64,000 bases of DNA, taken from NCBI GenBank assembly GCA_027013145.1, contig JALUXX010000011.1, positions 124,001 to 188,000 of the forward strand. Reading direction: 5' to 3'. Under the pieces are notes generated by a model that saw only the letters and a list, made by a program, of their open reading frames with translations, was not told where the DNA came from and searched no databases. Numbering within the stretch: the stretch's first letter is position 1; each line of letters starts with the position of its first letter. This document shows positions 24,644-34,378 of this stretch, one piece after another. The translations under genes and the position numbers were made by a program. The DNA comes from Gammaproteobacteria bacterium (lineage in GTDB: Bacteria > Pseudomonadota > Gammaproteobacteria > 21-64-14).

Positions 24644-25504
24644 TCAACCCGCCCAGCCGGCCAGGGTCAGCAGCGCCAGTACGGTGAGCCACGCCCACAT
24701 CGCGCGGTGCACGAGGCGCAAGCCCTCCGCCAGCGGCACCCGCTCCGGGCCCTCGGGCGCCAGATGCAGGGCACCGAAACCGGCGTGGACGAGGAGCCCG
24801 GGGGAACCCTCCGGGACGCCTTCGCGGCGCTCCTCGCGCGCTTGGCGCCAGCCCTCCCAGGCCCCGTCGAAGCTGCCGGCGAGTGCGAAGCCGAGCGCCA
24901 GCAGCCGCGCCGGGATCCACGCCATGACCTCGTGGAAGAGCCGCGCCGCAGCCGCGAAGCCGCCGCCGTAGCGTTCTTCGGGCACCGCGCTCAGCGCCAC
25001 CGCCATCCGGTACAGGGCCGCGCCCACCGCGCCCAGGAGCACGAACCATACGAACACTCCGAACAGGCGTTCATTGGCCTGTTGCAGGAGCGCGGCGAGC
25101 ACCGCGCGGTCGCGCGCCACCGCGCCGTCCGGCACCTCCTCGCCGAGGAGGTGGCGGGCGGCGCGCCGTGCACGCGCCTCGTCCCCGGCATCGCGCGCCT
25201 CGACATAGGCATTGAGGTCCGCGGCGAGGTCGCGCGGGCCGATGCAGTAGAGCAGGACCGCGATGGCGAACAGGAATCCCGGAAAACCGAACAGGAACGC
25301 CCCGAACAGGCCCTGAAGGAGCGCCACGATCAACGCCGCCGGGACGACCACCAGCGCCACGGCCGCCGGGCCCTCCCAACCGGCGGCGAAGCGCTCGTGC
25401 ATCCACGCGGCGTAACGCTCGAAGCGGTCGTTCTCGCGCAGATCCTGCAGGTGCCCGAGAAAATACTCCAGCAGGAGGACGACGAGGATGACGATCAGTT
25501 TCAT
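24644..25504 (-). CDS. ampE: AmpE-like inner-membrane protein
   Basis: The 286-residue protein has about four membrane segments and the AmpE-type N-terminus [34 protein letters not shown]. Its length matches E. coli AmpE (about 284). AmpE is associated with AmpD in signalling of peptidoglycan recycling and beta-lactamase induction, though its own role is poorly defined. It sits immediately downstream of ampD in the same direction, the classical ampDE order, and 120 bases before trpG. Confidence 0.85.
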   Translation of the reverse strand: MKLIVILVVLLLEYFLGHLQDLRENDRFERYAAWMHERFAAGWEGPAAVALVVVPAALIVALLQGLFGAFLFGFPGFLFAIAVLLYCIGPRDLAADLNAYVEARDAGDEARARRAARHLLGEEVPDGAVARDRAVLAALLQQANERLFGVFVWFVLLGAVGAALYRMAVALSAVPEERYGGGFAAAARLFHEVMAWIPARLLALGFALAGSFDGAWEGWRQAREERREGVPEGSPGLLVHAGFGALHLAPEGPERVPLAEGLRLVHRAMWAWLTVLALLTLAGWAG

Positions 25505-25628
25505 GCGGACAGGTCCACGGCGGCCCCGGACCGGACACCGGCACGCGACCCCGGCGGCCGGCGCGCATCCGTGGCCGCATTGTGCCAAGTCGACGGCGCG
25601 AATACCACGCCCGCCCCGCGCCGTGCGC

Positions 25629-26207
25629 TCAGCGCCCCGTCCCCCCGCCGGCCGCGAGCAGCGCACGCAGCCGCCCCCAGTCGAAGGCCGGTCCCGGATC
25701 CGTCTTGCGGCCCGGTGCGATGTCGCAGTGGCCGACGACCGCCTCCGGCGGGATCGTCGGGTAGGCCGAGCGCAGCGCGCGCACGACGTCCGCGAGGCGG
25801 CGGTACTGGATTTCCTCGTACGGGGTATGGTCGTCGCCCTCGAGTTCGATGCCCACGGAGAAGTCGTTGCAGCGGGTGCGCCCGCCGTACGCGGATGCGC
25901 CGGCGTGCCAGGCGCGGCGGTGAAAAGGGACGTATTGCACGATCTCCCCATCGCGCCGCACGAGCACGTGCGCCGAGACCGGAATGGCGGCGATGTCGCG
26001 AAAGAAGGGGTGGGCATCGGGCGGAAGGCGGTTGTGGAACAACGCCTCGATCCACGGGCCGCCGAACTCGCCCGGCGGCAAGCTGATCCCGTGCACGACC
26101 ACCAGCTCGATCGGCGTGTCCGGCGGACGCTCGTCGCAATTCGGGGAAGGCGCGCGGCGCACGCCCCGGAGCCAGCCGCCGCGCCGGTCGACGCTGAGGT
26201 CGGTCAT
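25629..26207 (-). CDS. ampD: 1,6-anhydro-N-acetylmuramyl-L-alanine amidase AmpD
   Basis: AmpD cleaves the stem peptide from anhydro-muropeptides in the cytoplasm during cell-wall recycling. The 192-residue protein has the zinc amidase_2 domain. VVHGISLPPGEFGGPWIEALF carries the first zinc His, RRAWHAGASAYGGRTRCNDFSVGIELEG is the core, and VVGHCDIAPGRKTDPGPAFDW carries the last His, the catalytic Lys and the zinc-binding Asp. There is no signal peptide, as expected. The start ATG encodes MTDLSVDRRGGWL. It forms ampD-ampE with the next gene. Confidence 0.94.
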   Translation of the reverse strand: MTDLSVDRRGGWLRGVRRAPSPNCDERPPDTPIELVVVHGISLPPGEFGGPWIEALFHNRLPPDAHPFFRDIAAIPVSAHVLVRRDGEIVQYVPFHRRAWHAGASAYGGRTRCNDFSVGIELEGDDHTPYEEIQYRRLADVVRALRSAYPTIPPEAVVGHCDIAPGRKTDPGPAFDWGRLRALLAAGGGTGR

Positions 26208-26241
26208 TGCCCCGGACACGCCCGGGCCGCGGCACCCGGCC

Positions 26242-27243
26242 TCACTGCGGGCGCGCCAGGACCAGGGAGAAAGCGCCGTCCGGCGGCGCATAGTGGGCGT
26301 CGAGGGCGAGACCCGCGGCGGCGAGCAGTGCGGCGAGCGCGTCCGGGGTGAACTTGCAGCTGATCTCGGTGAGGATGCGTTCGCCCTCGGCCAGCCCGAT
26401 GCAGGCGTCCAGGGCACGCAGGCGCACCGTCTGCGCGCGCGTGGAGACCAGGTACATCTCGATGCGCCGCAGGTCCTGCCGATAGAGGGCCTCGTGGCGA
26501 TAGGCATCGACCGCGAAATCGGCGTCCAGTTCGCGGTTGAGCACATGCAGCAGGTTGCGGTTGAACTCCGCGGTCACGCCGCCGGCGTCGTTGTAGGCGG
26601 CGTGGAGCACAACCGGATCCTTGACGCGGTCCGCCCCCAGCAACAGGAAATCCCCGGGGCCCATGAGCGCGCGCAGCTCGCCCAGCAGTGCGGCGGCCTG
26701 CGTCGGCTCGAAATTGCCGATGGTCCCGCCGAGGAAGACGAACAGTCGGCGTCCCGCGGGCAGCGGGAGGTGGCTCAGGCCCGCGCAGTAGTCGCCGAGC
26801 AGCGGGCGCACCGTCAGCCAGTCGTAGCGCCGCGCCAGCTCGGCCCCGGCGGCGAGCAGCATCTCCTCGCAGACGTCGAAGGGCCAGTAGGTCGGCGCCG
26901 TCGCGCCGCCTTCGCAGGCGGCGAGCAGGTGGCGGGTCTTGCGCGAGGTGCCGCTGCCGAGTTCGAGGATGTGCCCGGGGCGGGCGCGGGCGATGATCGC
27001 CGCCGCATGACGGGCGAGCAGCGCGTCTTCGGCACGGGTCGGGTAGTACTCCGGGGTCGCGCAGATCGCGTCGAACAGCCGCGAGCCGCGCTCGTCGTAG
27101 AAGTACTTCGGCGGGAGGCTGCGCGGGCGGCGCAGCAGCCCGCGGCGCGCGTCTTCGGCCAGGTCCGCGACCGGGCGCGCCGGCGGTACCACCCGGCAGT
27201 TCAGTGCGTCCGGGGCACGGGCCGCCCCGCTGTCTGTCCCCAT
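26242..27243 (-). CDS. egtD: L-histidine N-alpha-methyltransferase EgtD
   Basis: EgtD trimethylates histidine to hercynine using SAM, the first step of ergothioneine synthesis. The 333-residue length matches the family. Visible motifs include PPKYFYDERGSRLFDAICATPEYYPTRAE, the SAM motif ILELGSGTSRKTRHLL, FVFLGGTIGNFEP, LLGADRVKDPVVLHAAYNDA and EFNRNLLHVLNREL, all typical. It diverges from egtC-egtB across a 90-base intergenic region, so the pathway genes share a control region. Confidence 0.95.
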   Translation of the reverse strand: MGTDSGAARAPDALNCRVVPPARPVADLAEDARRGLLRRPRSLPPKYFYDERGSRLFDAICATPEYYPTRAEDALLARHAAAIIARARPGHILELGSGTSRKTRHLLAACEGGATAPTYWPFDVCEEMLLAAGAELARRYDWLTVRPLLGDYCAGLSHLPLPAGRRLFVFLGGTIGNFEPTQAAALLGELRALMGPGDFLLLGADRVKDPVVLHAAYNDAGGVTAEFNRNLLHVLNRELDADFAVDAYRHEALYRQDLRRIEMYLVSTRAQTVRLRALDACIGLAEGERILTEISCKFTPDALAALLAAAGLALDAHYAPPDGAFSLVLARPQ

Positions 27244-27333
27244 CGCGATCCCTCCCGCGGATGCCATTTCCCGGTGCGTTAGGCTACCATCGCCCGGGGA
27301 GGCAGGATACCGGGCGCCGCCCGGGGAGTGTCC

Positions 27334-28113
27334 ATGTGTCGGATCGCCGCCTACGTGGGGCCGGAAATCGCCCTGCAGCGCTTCATCCGCGAGCCCTCGC
27401 ACAGTCTCGTCGAGCAGGCCTGGAAACCGCGCGAACTGCTCTACGGCAGTGCCAACGCCGACGGCTACGGGGTCGGCTGGTACGATCCGCAGGGCCGCCC
27501 GGCCGTGTACACGAACCCCCTGCCGATCTGGTCCGATGTCAACCTGCCCCATCTCGCGCGCAGCCTCTACCGCCCGCTGTGGCTGGGGATCGTGCGCAGC
27601 GCCACGGCGGGTTTTCCCGTCAACCAGTCCAATACCCCTCCCTTCGCCGACGAGCGGCTGCTGTACGCGCACAACGGCTTCGTGCGCGAATTCGGCACGC
27701 GCCTGCGCCCGACGATCTGTCAGTACGTGGCCCCGGAGATCGGCGCCGACATCCGCGGCAACACCGATTCCGAGCACCTGTTCGCGCTGATCCGTCACCT
27801 CGCCGCCGGCGAGCCGGGCATGCCCCTGGAGGAAGTGCTGGGCGAATTCTTCGCGCTGCTCGAGGACTGGACCGGGGACCGGCCGGCGCTGCTCAATGTC
27901 GCCCTGAGCGACGGGCGGCGCATCTACGCCGCGCGTCACGCCTTCAACCACGCCTGTCCGTCGCTGTATTACACCGCCGATGACGACCTTTTTCCCGAGG
28001 GCCAGGTCGTGGCCTCCGAGCCCCTCACCGAGGGCGGCTTCTGGCAGCCGGTTCCGGAACACCATCTGCTGATCCTGGACCCGGACCAGCCGCCGCAGTT
28101 GCTCGGACTATGA
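27334..28113 (+). CDS. egtC: Ergothioneine pathway glutamine amidotransferase EgtC (gamma-glutamyl hydrolase)
   Basis: EgtC removes gamma-glutamate from gamma-glutamyl-hercynylcysteine sulfoxide. The 259-residue class II Ntn hydrolase begins MCRIAAYVGP, leaving Cys2 as the N-terminal nucleophile after Met removal; this fixes the start at the second of two in-frame candidates. Other landmarks are SANADGYGVGWYD, SATAGFPVNQSNTPPF and LLYAHNGFVREF. Its stop overlaps the start of egtB (ATGA), and context with egtB and egtD makes the specific call secure. Confidence 0.92.
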   Translation: MCRIAAYVGPEIALQRFIREPSHSLVEQAWKPRELLYGSANADGYGVGWYDPQGRPAVYTNPLPIWSDVNLPHLARSLYRPLWLGIVRSATAGFPVNQSNTPPFADERLLYAHNGFVREFGTRLRPTICQYVAPEIGADIRGNTDSEHLFALIRHLAAGEPGMPLEEVLGEFFALLEDWTGDRPALLNVALSDGRRIYAARHAFNHACPSLYYTADDDLFPEGQVVASEPLTEGGFWQPVPEHHLLILDPDQPPQLLGL

Positions 28114-29270
28114 TCCGCGAGACGACCCTCGCGGCGTTGCAGGAGGCGCAGGAGTCGACCTGCGCCATCGTCGAAGCCCTCGACGACGCCGACTACCGCA
28201 GCCAGTTCCACGCCGACCTCAGTCCGCTGGGCTGGCACGCCGGGCACTGCGCGTTCATCGAGACCTACTGGGTCCGCGAGGTGCTGTGCGGCGACGATCG
28301 GGAGACGCGCGCCCTGCACGCGCTGTACGTACCCGAAAACCTCCCCAAGCCGCAACGCGGGCCGGCCCTGCCGCCGGCGCCCGAACTGCTCGCATGGGCA
28401 CGCGCGCGGCAGGCGGAGAACCGGGCGCGCCTGTGCGACCCGCCGCGGGCCGCCGCCGGGCGACGCCTGCTGCGCGGCGAGTATCTCCCCCGGTTCCTCA
28501 TTCAGCATTACGCGCAGCACTACGAGACGATGCAGATGGTGCTCGCGCAGCGCCAGCTGCGGCGGCCGCCGCCGCGGCTGGCGCCGGGGCGGCCCGAGCC
28601 GCGCGCACCCGCGCGCGCGTGCGTGCACCTGGCGGCCGATACCGTCGAGATCGGCTCCGGCGGCACCCCGGCGGCCTACGACAACGAGCTGCCCGCGCAC
28701 CGCGTGCGGGTCGGGCCGGTGCGCCTGGCGCGGCGGCCGGCGACCAACGCCGAGTTCCTCGGCTTCATGGAGGACGGCGGGTATCGCCGCGCCGAGCTGT
28801 GGGAACCGGAAGGCCGGCGGATGTGCGCGCAGGCGGGGCTCGCGCATCCAGGCCACTGGCGCGCCGCCCCCGACGGCGGCTGGTACGAAATAGTCGGTGC
28901 CGGCGAGCGGGCGCTGGAGGCCGACGCGCCGGTGCGCGGCCTCAGCCGCTACGAGGCGCACGCGTTCGCGGTCTGGGCCGGCGGGCGGCTGCCGCACGAG
29001 TACGAGTGGGAGGCGGCGACGCGCGCGGGGCTGCTGGAGGGCGTCGGCGGCGCCTGGGAGTGGTGCGCCAATCCCTTCCACCCGTATCCGGGGTTTCGCG
29101 CGTTCCCCTACGAGCGCTACTCGACGCCGTGGTTCGACGGCCGCCATTACACCCTGCGCGGGGCCGGACCGCATACCCGCAACGCGGTCCGCCGGCCGGG
29201 CTTTCGTAACTTCTATGTCCCCGGGACCCGCTACCTCTTCGCCGGGGTGCGCCCGGCGTACGACGAGTGA
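28110..29270 (+). CDS. egtB: Ergothioneine sulfoxide synthase EgtB
   Basis: EgtB is a nonheme iron enzyme that joins hercynine to (gamma-glutamyl)cysteine with O2. The 386-residue protein has a DinB-like N-terminal domain with the iron ligands: GWHAGHCAFIE, then QHYAQHYETMQM, the HX3HXE motif. A C-terminal FGE-sulfatase/C-lectin domain follows (VEIGSGG...NELPAHRVRVGPVRLARRPATNAEFLGFMEDGGY and GAWEWCANPFHPYPGF). It is somewhat shorter than the usual 430 residues. Its ATG overlaps the egtC stop, so the two proteins are translationally coupled. Confidence 0.93.
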   Translation: MIRETTLAALQEAQESTCAIVEALDDADYRSQFHADLSPLGWHAGHCAFIETYWVREVLCGDDRETRALHALYVPENLPKPQRGPALPPAPELLAWARARQAENRARLCDPPRAAAGRRLLRGEYLPRFLIQHYAQHYETMQMVLAQRQLRRPPPRLAPGRPEPRAPARACVHLAADTVEIGSGGTPAAYDNELPAHRVRVGPVRLARRPATNAEFLGFMEDGGYRRAELWEPEGRRMCAQAGLAHPGHWRAAPDGGWYEIVGAGERALEADAPVRGLSRYEAHAFAVWAGGRLPHEYEWEAATRAGLLEGVGGAWEWCANPFHPYPGFRAFPYERYSTPWFDGRHYTLRGAGPHTRNAVRRPGFRNFYVPGTRYLFAGVRPAYDE

Positions 29271-29280
29271 ATCGCGCGCC

Positions 29281-31656
29281 TCAACCGCGCGCACGCCGCA
29301 GGTTCGAGATCACCGCCTCCAACGCCTTGTCGAAGAGCAGCCCGTCGTCGACGATCGCGGCCGCGCCGCGGCGCATCTCCGTCGCGAGACCGTGAATCGT
29401 CTTCTCGGCGACCTTGAAGCCGGCGCGATTGACGAACACGAATTTCCCGGCGCGCTCCAGGCGCGCGGAGAGCTTCGCGCGCAGGCGACCGCCGTCGGGC
29501 GTGTCGAACTCGAACCAGGTACCGACCGCGACCGCCCGCAACCGCGCGACGTGCTCGTCGTCCCCGGCCGCGTCCGCACCTGCGTCGGCATCCGGCTCCC
29601 CGACCAGCACGATCTCCTCGACGGCGTCTTCGGGTTCCGCGGCCGGCTCGCCGCGGTCCTCGGGCTCGGGTTCCGACTCTGCCGCCGCCGCGGGCGTCTG
29701 CGGGGACTCGGGCTCGGGCGCCGGGATCACGGACTCCGCGGCGGGGTCGCGGGGCGCGGCCGCTACGGGGTCGGATCCGGGCTCGCGGACCTCCGCCGCC
29801 GGCTCCGCCGTGACCGGCACCCGCCCCGAGGCCTCGGGCCCCTTGATGCACTCGATGTGCAGCTCCTGCAGGGCCTGAAAATACGCGCTGAGCTGGCGCG
29901 AAGGCACCGACACCCGCGCCAGACCCTGACGCAGGTCGCGCAGCAGAGCCGGGATGGCGTCGATCAGGCGCTTGCGCTCCTCGAATCCCGATTTGGGCTC
30001 GATACTCCACAGCACCCGGTCGACGACCTCCACGCCACGCTCCCAGGCGCCGGGCGCGGCCGCGTCGTCTTCGAGCCCGATCTCCGTAAGCACCTCCACC
30101 CAGGCATCGGAGAGCATGGCGGCCACTGCATCGGGGAGTCGTCGGCCGCGAAGCCGTTCGGTGACTGCGGCGCGGGCCCGCTCGCGCGCGGCGACGACCG
30201 GATCCACAGGCTCGGCCTCGGGTTCGGCCTCGTCCGGGGTGTCCGACGCCGGCGCGACGGCGCGGCGGAACGCCTCGAGGACGTCGGCGAACACCGCGAC
30301 GTCGTCCTCGAACTCCTGCAGGATCCGCTCCACCGCCGCGGCCGCGTGCCGGTAGAGCGCCTCGGCCTCCGCGCCGGCGTCGGCACCGGCGTTCGCCGCC
30401 GTTTGCGCCAACTCGTTGAGCAACTGCCGCGCCGGGTGCTGACGGCTGCCGAAAAAGGAGCGGTCCAGCATCGCCACCTTCAGCATCGGAATCTGCAGAC
30501 GCGCCAGCACCGCCTTGATGCGGTCGGGAAGCGCGGCGTCGTCGAGGATGAAATCGAACAGCATGCTGACGATATCGATGACGTCCTCATCACTGCGCCC
30601 GAGCTGCTTGCCGGGGCCCGCCCCGGGGACCTGCGCGAGCGCGCCGCCGAGCGCCGTGCGCAGCTCGGCCGCCTCCAGCACCCGACTCTCCCCGTCCGGC
30701 AAGGGGAGCTGGTGTCCGCCGGACTGAAGCAGGTTCAGGGCCTCCAGTACGTCGTGCGCGGCGTAAACGGCGGCGGTACCGGAACCGACGCCTCCGCCCC
30801 CGGCCGCAACCGGCGCACCGGTACCGCGCCGGTCGGCGAGCAGTTCCTGGAGCGTGCCGAAGACCTCGACCTCGTCGTCACCCGCCGGGCCCCCGCCCTG
30901 CGCGGGGAGCCCGGGGCGACGCGAAAGGGGGGAACGGGCGGCGGGGACCTTGAGTTTGATGTGCGGGAGCACCCCGGCGTTGATCAGCATGTGATTGAGG
31001 TGCGTGTACAGATCGCCGAGCGCTTCCATGACCGATTTGTCGAACAGCTTGTAGACGACGAGTTTGGCCCGCACCTCCAGTTCCAGGGCCTGGGCCGCGC
31101 GCCGGAACGCGGTACAGACGCGCTTCGGATCGGTCGGGTTGGTGTCCTCGTCGAGCCTGACGCCGGGCAGCAGGTGGGCGAGGCGCGCGCGCAGATGCTC
31201 GATCGCCTGGGCGTGGCGCGAACGCGCCTTGCCGACCATTCCGTCCACGGCGAGCGACTCCTCCAGGTCGTCGTGACCTACCAGGGAAAGCTCCTCCGAG
31301 GACCAGTCGGCCTCCGACCCGTCGGCGGCGCCCGCAGCCTGGGGCTGCTCGCGGCGCAGGGCACGGAACCCGTCGAGCACCTCGGCCCGGAAGCGGCTCT
31401 CGATCTCGCTGCGCTTGAGCCGCACCTCGCGCATCGAGTCGAAGTACATGCTCTGGACGCTGTTGTTCTCGGCCTTGTCGGCGAGCGCGAACAGCGCGTC
31501 GTCGGTGTTGTCGAGCATGGACGCGAACAGCTCGGTCACGCGCCGGACGAACTGGTCCTGGAGATCGTGCAGCGGGCGCGAGACCTTGCCGTCGGCCCCG
31601 GTCGCGGCCGACTTGCCGGGTTCCGAAAAGTAGACGATGTTCGGGTCGGTGCTCAT
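29281..31656 (-). CDS. DUF1631 family protein
   Basis: This 791-residue, acidic, mostly helical protein fits DUF1631. It shows LHDLQDQFVRRVTELFASMLDNTDDALFALADKAENNSVQSMYFDSMREVRLKRSEIESRF at the N-terminus and LQIPMLKVAMLDRSFFGSRQHPARQLLNELA in the centre. A low-complexity Glu/Pro/Ala linker follows. The C-terminal small beta domain (GTWFEFDTPDGGRLRAKLSARLERAGKFVFVNRAGFKV) resembles a PilZ-type barrel but lacks a clear RxxxR motif. There is no signal peptide or membrane segment. The family function is unknown. The start is the ATG of MSTDPNIVYF. Confidence 0.85.
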   Translation of the reverse strand: MSTDPNIVYFSEPGKSAATGADGKVSRPLHDLQDQFVRRVTELFASMLDNTDDALFALADKAENNSVQSMYFDSMREVRLKRSEIESRFRAEVLDGFRALRREQPQAAGAADGSEADWSSEELSLVGHDDLEESLAVDGMVGKARSRHAQAIEHLRARLAHLLPGVRLDEDTNPTDPKRVCTAFRRAAQALELEVRAKLVVYKLFDKSVMEALGDLYTHLNHMLINAGVLPHIKLKVPAARSPLSRRPGLPAQGGGPAGDDEVEVFGTLQELLADRRGTGAPVAAGGGGVGSGTAAVYAAHDVLEALNLLQSGGHQLPLPDGESRVLEAAELRTALGGALAQVPGAGPGKQLGRSDEDVIDIVSMLFDFILDDAALPDRIKAVLARLQIPMLKVAMLDRSFFGSRQHPARQLLNELAQTAANAGADAGAEAEALYRHAAAAVERILQEFEDDVAVFADVLEAFRRAVAPASDTPDEAEPEAEPVDPVVAARERARAAVTERLRGRRLPDAVAAMLSDAWVEVLTEIGLEDDAAAPGAWERGVEVVDRVLWSIEPKSGFEERKRLIDAIPALLRDLRQGLARVSVPSRQLSAYFQALQELHIECIKGPEASGRVPVTAEPAAEVREPGSDPVAAAPRDPAAESVIPAPEPESPQTPAAAAESEPEPEDRGEPAAEPEDAVEEIVLVGEPDADAGADAAGDDEHVARLRAVAVGTWFEFDTPDGGRLRAKLSARLERAGKFVFVNRAGFKVAEKTIHGLATEMRRGAAAIVDDGLLFDKALEAVISNLRRARG

Positions 31657-31887
31657 GGCGTTCACCATCGCTGCGCTGCGTGGGATTCGGGGGCGGACCG
31701 GCACCCGCGCGGCGGTGCCGATCCCGTCCTGCCTCTGCGCACAGGTTAGCGACGCGGCCGGCCCCGGCGTTGATAGCGCCCGGTGTGACCGGGTTGGCAA
31801 AACCGGCGCCCGATGCCCCTTGACCGGCACCGCCGATGTTGATCCACCGCGCGGAAGCGATCCCCGTCCCCGGACGCGGGCGACGGC

Positions 31888-31896
31888 TGCTATGAT
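31888..31896 (+). promoter_or_regulatory. Extended -10 promoter element for nhaA-nadC
   Basis: TGCTATGAT fits an extended -10 (TGn-TATGAT) about 45 bases upstream of the nhaA start. The expected -35 position (CCCCGG) is poor, as is common for extended -10 promoters. The rest of the 280-base divergent region shows no gene. Confidence 0.5.
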
Positions 31897-31939
31897 GAGC
31901 GCCTGAGCCGCCGCCGACCCCGTCGGGAGAAGCACACCC

Positions 31940-33346
31940 TTGCATCAGGACCAGGATCCGGCCCCGGAACACCCCAACAAGGCCCCGTGGGAGCGCGCCT
32001 TCAACCGGCTGTTGACGCCGATGGAGGAGTTCATCCGCCACGAGGCGACCAGCGGCGTGATCCTGATGGTCTGCGCCGCGGTCGCGCTGATCCTGGCGAA
32101 CTCGCCGGCCGCGGAGGCCTACCGCCACATCCTGCACACCCCCATCGGCTTCCGGATCGGCGACTGGCGGCTGGAGAAGTCGCTGCATCATTGGATCAAC
32201 GACGGCCTGATGACCCTGTTCTTCTTCGTGGTCGGGCTGGAGATCAAACGCGAGATCCTGGTAGGCGAGCTGGCGAGCCCGCGCCAGGCGGCGCTGCCGG
32301 TCGCCGCCGCCGTGGGCGGAATGGTGGTGCCGGCGCTGATCTATCTGGCGTTCAACCCCGGCGGGCCCTATGTCGCGGGCTGGGGGGTGCCGATGGCGAC
32401 GGACATCGCGTTCGCCGTGGGGATACTGGTGCTGCTGGGGCGGCGCATCCCGGAGGGGCTGATCACCTTTCTGCTCGCGCTGGCGATCGTCGACGACCTC
32501 GGCGCCGTACTCGTCATCGCCGTCTTCTACACGAGCCACATCGCGCCGCTCCCGCTGGCCGCGGCGGCGGCGCTGCTGGTGATCCTGGTGGTCTTCAACC
32601 GCAGCGGCATCCGCCACCCGCTGCCGTATTTCATCACCGGCACGCTGCTGTGGCTCATGCTGCTGTACTCGGGGATTCACGCGACCATCGCCGGGGTGGT
32701 GCTGGCCCTGGCGATCCCGGCGCGCGCGCAATACGATCCGCGCCGTTTCAGCGGCTACGTGCGCGGGCTGCTCGATCGCTACGACCGCGCCGGCGGCGAC
32801 GAGACGACCCTGCTCGGGAACATCGCCCGATCCTCGCTGGTGCACACGCTCGAGCAGGGTGCGCAGCGCGTGAAGACGCCGCTACAGCGCCTGGAGCACG
32901 CGCTGCACCTGCCGGTCGCGCTCCTGGTCATGCCGCTGTTCGCGCTCGCCAACGCGGGCATCCCGGTCGACGCCCAGGCGTTGCGCGCGGCGCTCTCGCA
33001 TCCGGCCACGCTGGGAGTGTTCCTGGGACTGGTCGCGGGCAAGTTCGTGGGTATCGCGGGCGTGACCTGGGTCGGCGTCCGCCTGGGACTGGGGCGGCTG
33101 CCGGCGGGGACCGGGATGCGGCACATCGTCGGGATCGCGCTCATCGGCGGCGTCGGATTCACCATGTCGATCTTCATTGCGGAGCTGGCGTTCCCGAGTA
33201 CCGGCGGCGGACTCGTCATGGCCAAGACGGGGGTCCTGCTGGCGTCGGTGTGCGCCGGCCTCGCCGGATACCTGTGGCTGCTCGTGGTGACCCGGCGGGC
33301 GCCGCAGGATCGGGATCCGCCGCCGGCGCAGGACGCGACATCATGA
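31940..33346 (+). CDS. nhaA: Na+/H+ antiporter NhaA
   Basis: NhaA exports sodium in exchange for protons across the inner membrane, setting internal pH and sodium. The 468-residue protein has about 11-12 membrane segments and the catalytic region [22 protein letters not shown] with the DD pair. It also has [15 protein letters not shown] and [13 protein letters not shown]. The start is a TTG (encoding the Met of [10 protein letters not shown]) after GGGAGAAG; no nearby ATG alternative fits the family. Its stop codon overlaps the start of nadC. Confidence 0.95.
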   Translation: MHQDQDPAPEHPNKAPWERAFNRLLTPMEEFIRHEATSGVILMVCAAVALILANSPAAEAYRHILHTPIGFRIGDWRLEKSLHHWINDGLMTLFFFVVGLEIKREILVGELASPRQAALPVAAAVGGMVVPALIYLAFNPGGPYVAGWGVPMATDIAFAVGILVLLGRRIPEGLITFLLALAIVDDLGAVLVIAVFYTSHIAPLPLAAAAALLVILVVFNRSGIRHPLPYFITGTLLWLMLLYSGIHATIAGVVLALAIPARAQYDPRRFSGYVRGLLDRYDRAGGDETTLLGNIARSSLVHTLEQGAQRVKTPLQRLEHALHLPVALLVMPLFALANAGIPVDAQALRAALSHPATLGVFLGLVAGKFVGIAGVTWVGVRLGLGRLPAGTGMRHIVGIALIGGVGFTMSIFIAELAFPSTGGGLVMAKTGVLLASVCAGLAGYLWLLVVTRRAPQDRDPPPAQDATS

Positions 33347-34302
33347 AAGAGGCGGCCGGGTCGGGGACCGCCGCAGAGGGCCCCGGGTGCGGCGCCCCTG
33401 TCATGGCGAGCGCCCCGGAGGGACCCCCGCCCCCGGATCCCGCGGCGGTGGCCGATGACGTGCGGCGCGCGCTTGGCGAGGATCTCGGGGACGGCGACCG
33501 CACGGCGCGGCTGATCCCGGCCGCCACCGTGGCGGGCGCCGTGGTGATCACCCGCGAGCCCTGCGTGCTCAGCGGGCGCCCCTGGTTCGACGAAGTCTAC
33601 GCGCAGATCGATCCGCGGGTGCGGATCGTCTGGGCGGTGCCGGAGGGCGGGTGGGCCGCGGCCGGAACCGTCCTGTGCACCCTGCGGGGGGCGGCGCGCG
33701 CGCTCGTGAGCGGCGAGCGCTGCGCGCTGAACTTCCTGCAGTTGTTGTCCGGCGTCGCGACGCGCACACGCGCCTTCGTCGACGCGGTCGCCGGCACCGG
33801 CGTGCGCATCCTCGACACCCGCAAGACCCTTCCCGGCCTGCGCGCGGCGCAGAAGTATGCCGTACGCTGCGGCGGCGGTCACAACCACCGGATGGGTCTC
33901 TATGACGCGCTCCTCGTCAAGGAGAACCACATCGCCACATGCGGATCCGTCGCCGCGGCAATCGCCGCGGCGCGACGCAGCTCGCCGGGGATGCCGGTGG
34001 AGATCGAAGTCGAGGATCTCGACCAACTGACCTCGGCCCTGGAGGCGGGCGCCGAGCGTATCCTGCTGGACAACTTCGACACCGGGGCGATGCGCCGTGC
34101 CGTCGCACTCACCGCGGGGCGCGCACGGCTCGAGGCCTCGGGCGGCATCGACCTCGCACGCGCAGCGGCGATCGCCGCCACCGGGGTCGACGATATCTCC
34201 GTCGGCGCCCTGACGAAGGACGTCCGCGCCGTGGACCTCTCGATGCGCTTCGACGATCCGCGCGGCGGACCGGCGCCGGACGGTGCGCCGGCGCGGGACT
34301 GA
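33343..34302 (+). CDS. nadC: Nicotinate-nucleotide pyrophosphorylase (quinolinate phosphoribosyltransferase)
   Basis: NadC converts quinolinate and PRPP to nicotinate mononucleotide in NAD synthesis. The protein has [69 protein letters not shown] and [30 protein letters not shown], all canonical. The ATG at 33343 overlaps the nhaA stop (ATGA). It yields 319 residues with a 20-residue nonconserved leader; the ATG at 33403 would give a more typical 299. nhaA and nadC are probably one transcript by layout, not function. Confidence 0.93.
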   Translation: MKEAAGSGTAAEGPGCGAPVMASAPEGPPPPDPAAVADDVRRALGEDLGDGDRTARLIPAATVAGAVVITREPCVLSGRPWFDEVYAQIDPRVRIVWAVPEGGWAAAGTVLCTLRGAARALVSGERCALNFLQLLSGVATRTRAFVDAVAGTGVRILDTRKTLPGLRAAQKYAVRCGGGHNHRMGLYDALLVKENHIATCGSVAAAIAAARRSSPGMPVEIEVEDLDQLTSALEAGAERILLDNFDTGAMRRAVALTAGRARLEASGGIDLARAAAIAATGVDDISVGALTKDVRAVDLSMRFDDPRGGPAPDGAPARD

Positions 34303-34321
34303 AACACCCGCGGGTCGAATT

Positions 34322-34350
34322 CGTTCCGCCACCCGGCGGGCGGTGGAACG
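34322..34350. other. Hairpin between nadC and the 5-formyl-THF cyclo-ligase gene
   Basis: CGTTCCGCC and GGTGGAACG form a 9-bp stem (one G-T pair) around an 11-base loop. There is no T-run. It may end or stabilise the nhaA-nadC transcript. The 76-base gap is too short to hold 6S RNA, which often lies upstream of this cyclo-ligase in gammaproteobacteria. Confidence 0.4.
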
Positions 34351-34378
34351 TTGCAACCTACGGGGAGGGCCGGTGACA

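Noticed and set aside
34303-34378. 6S RNA upstream of the 5-formyl-THF cyclo-ligase gene
   Set aside because: The gap is only 76 bases, less than half the length of 6S RNA, and shows only a short hairpin.
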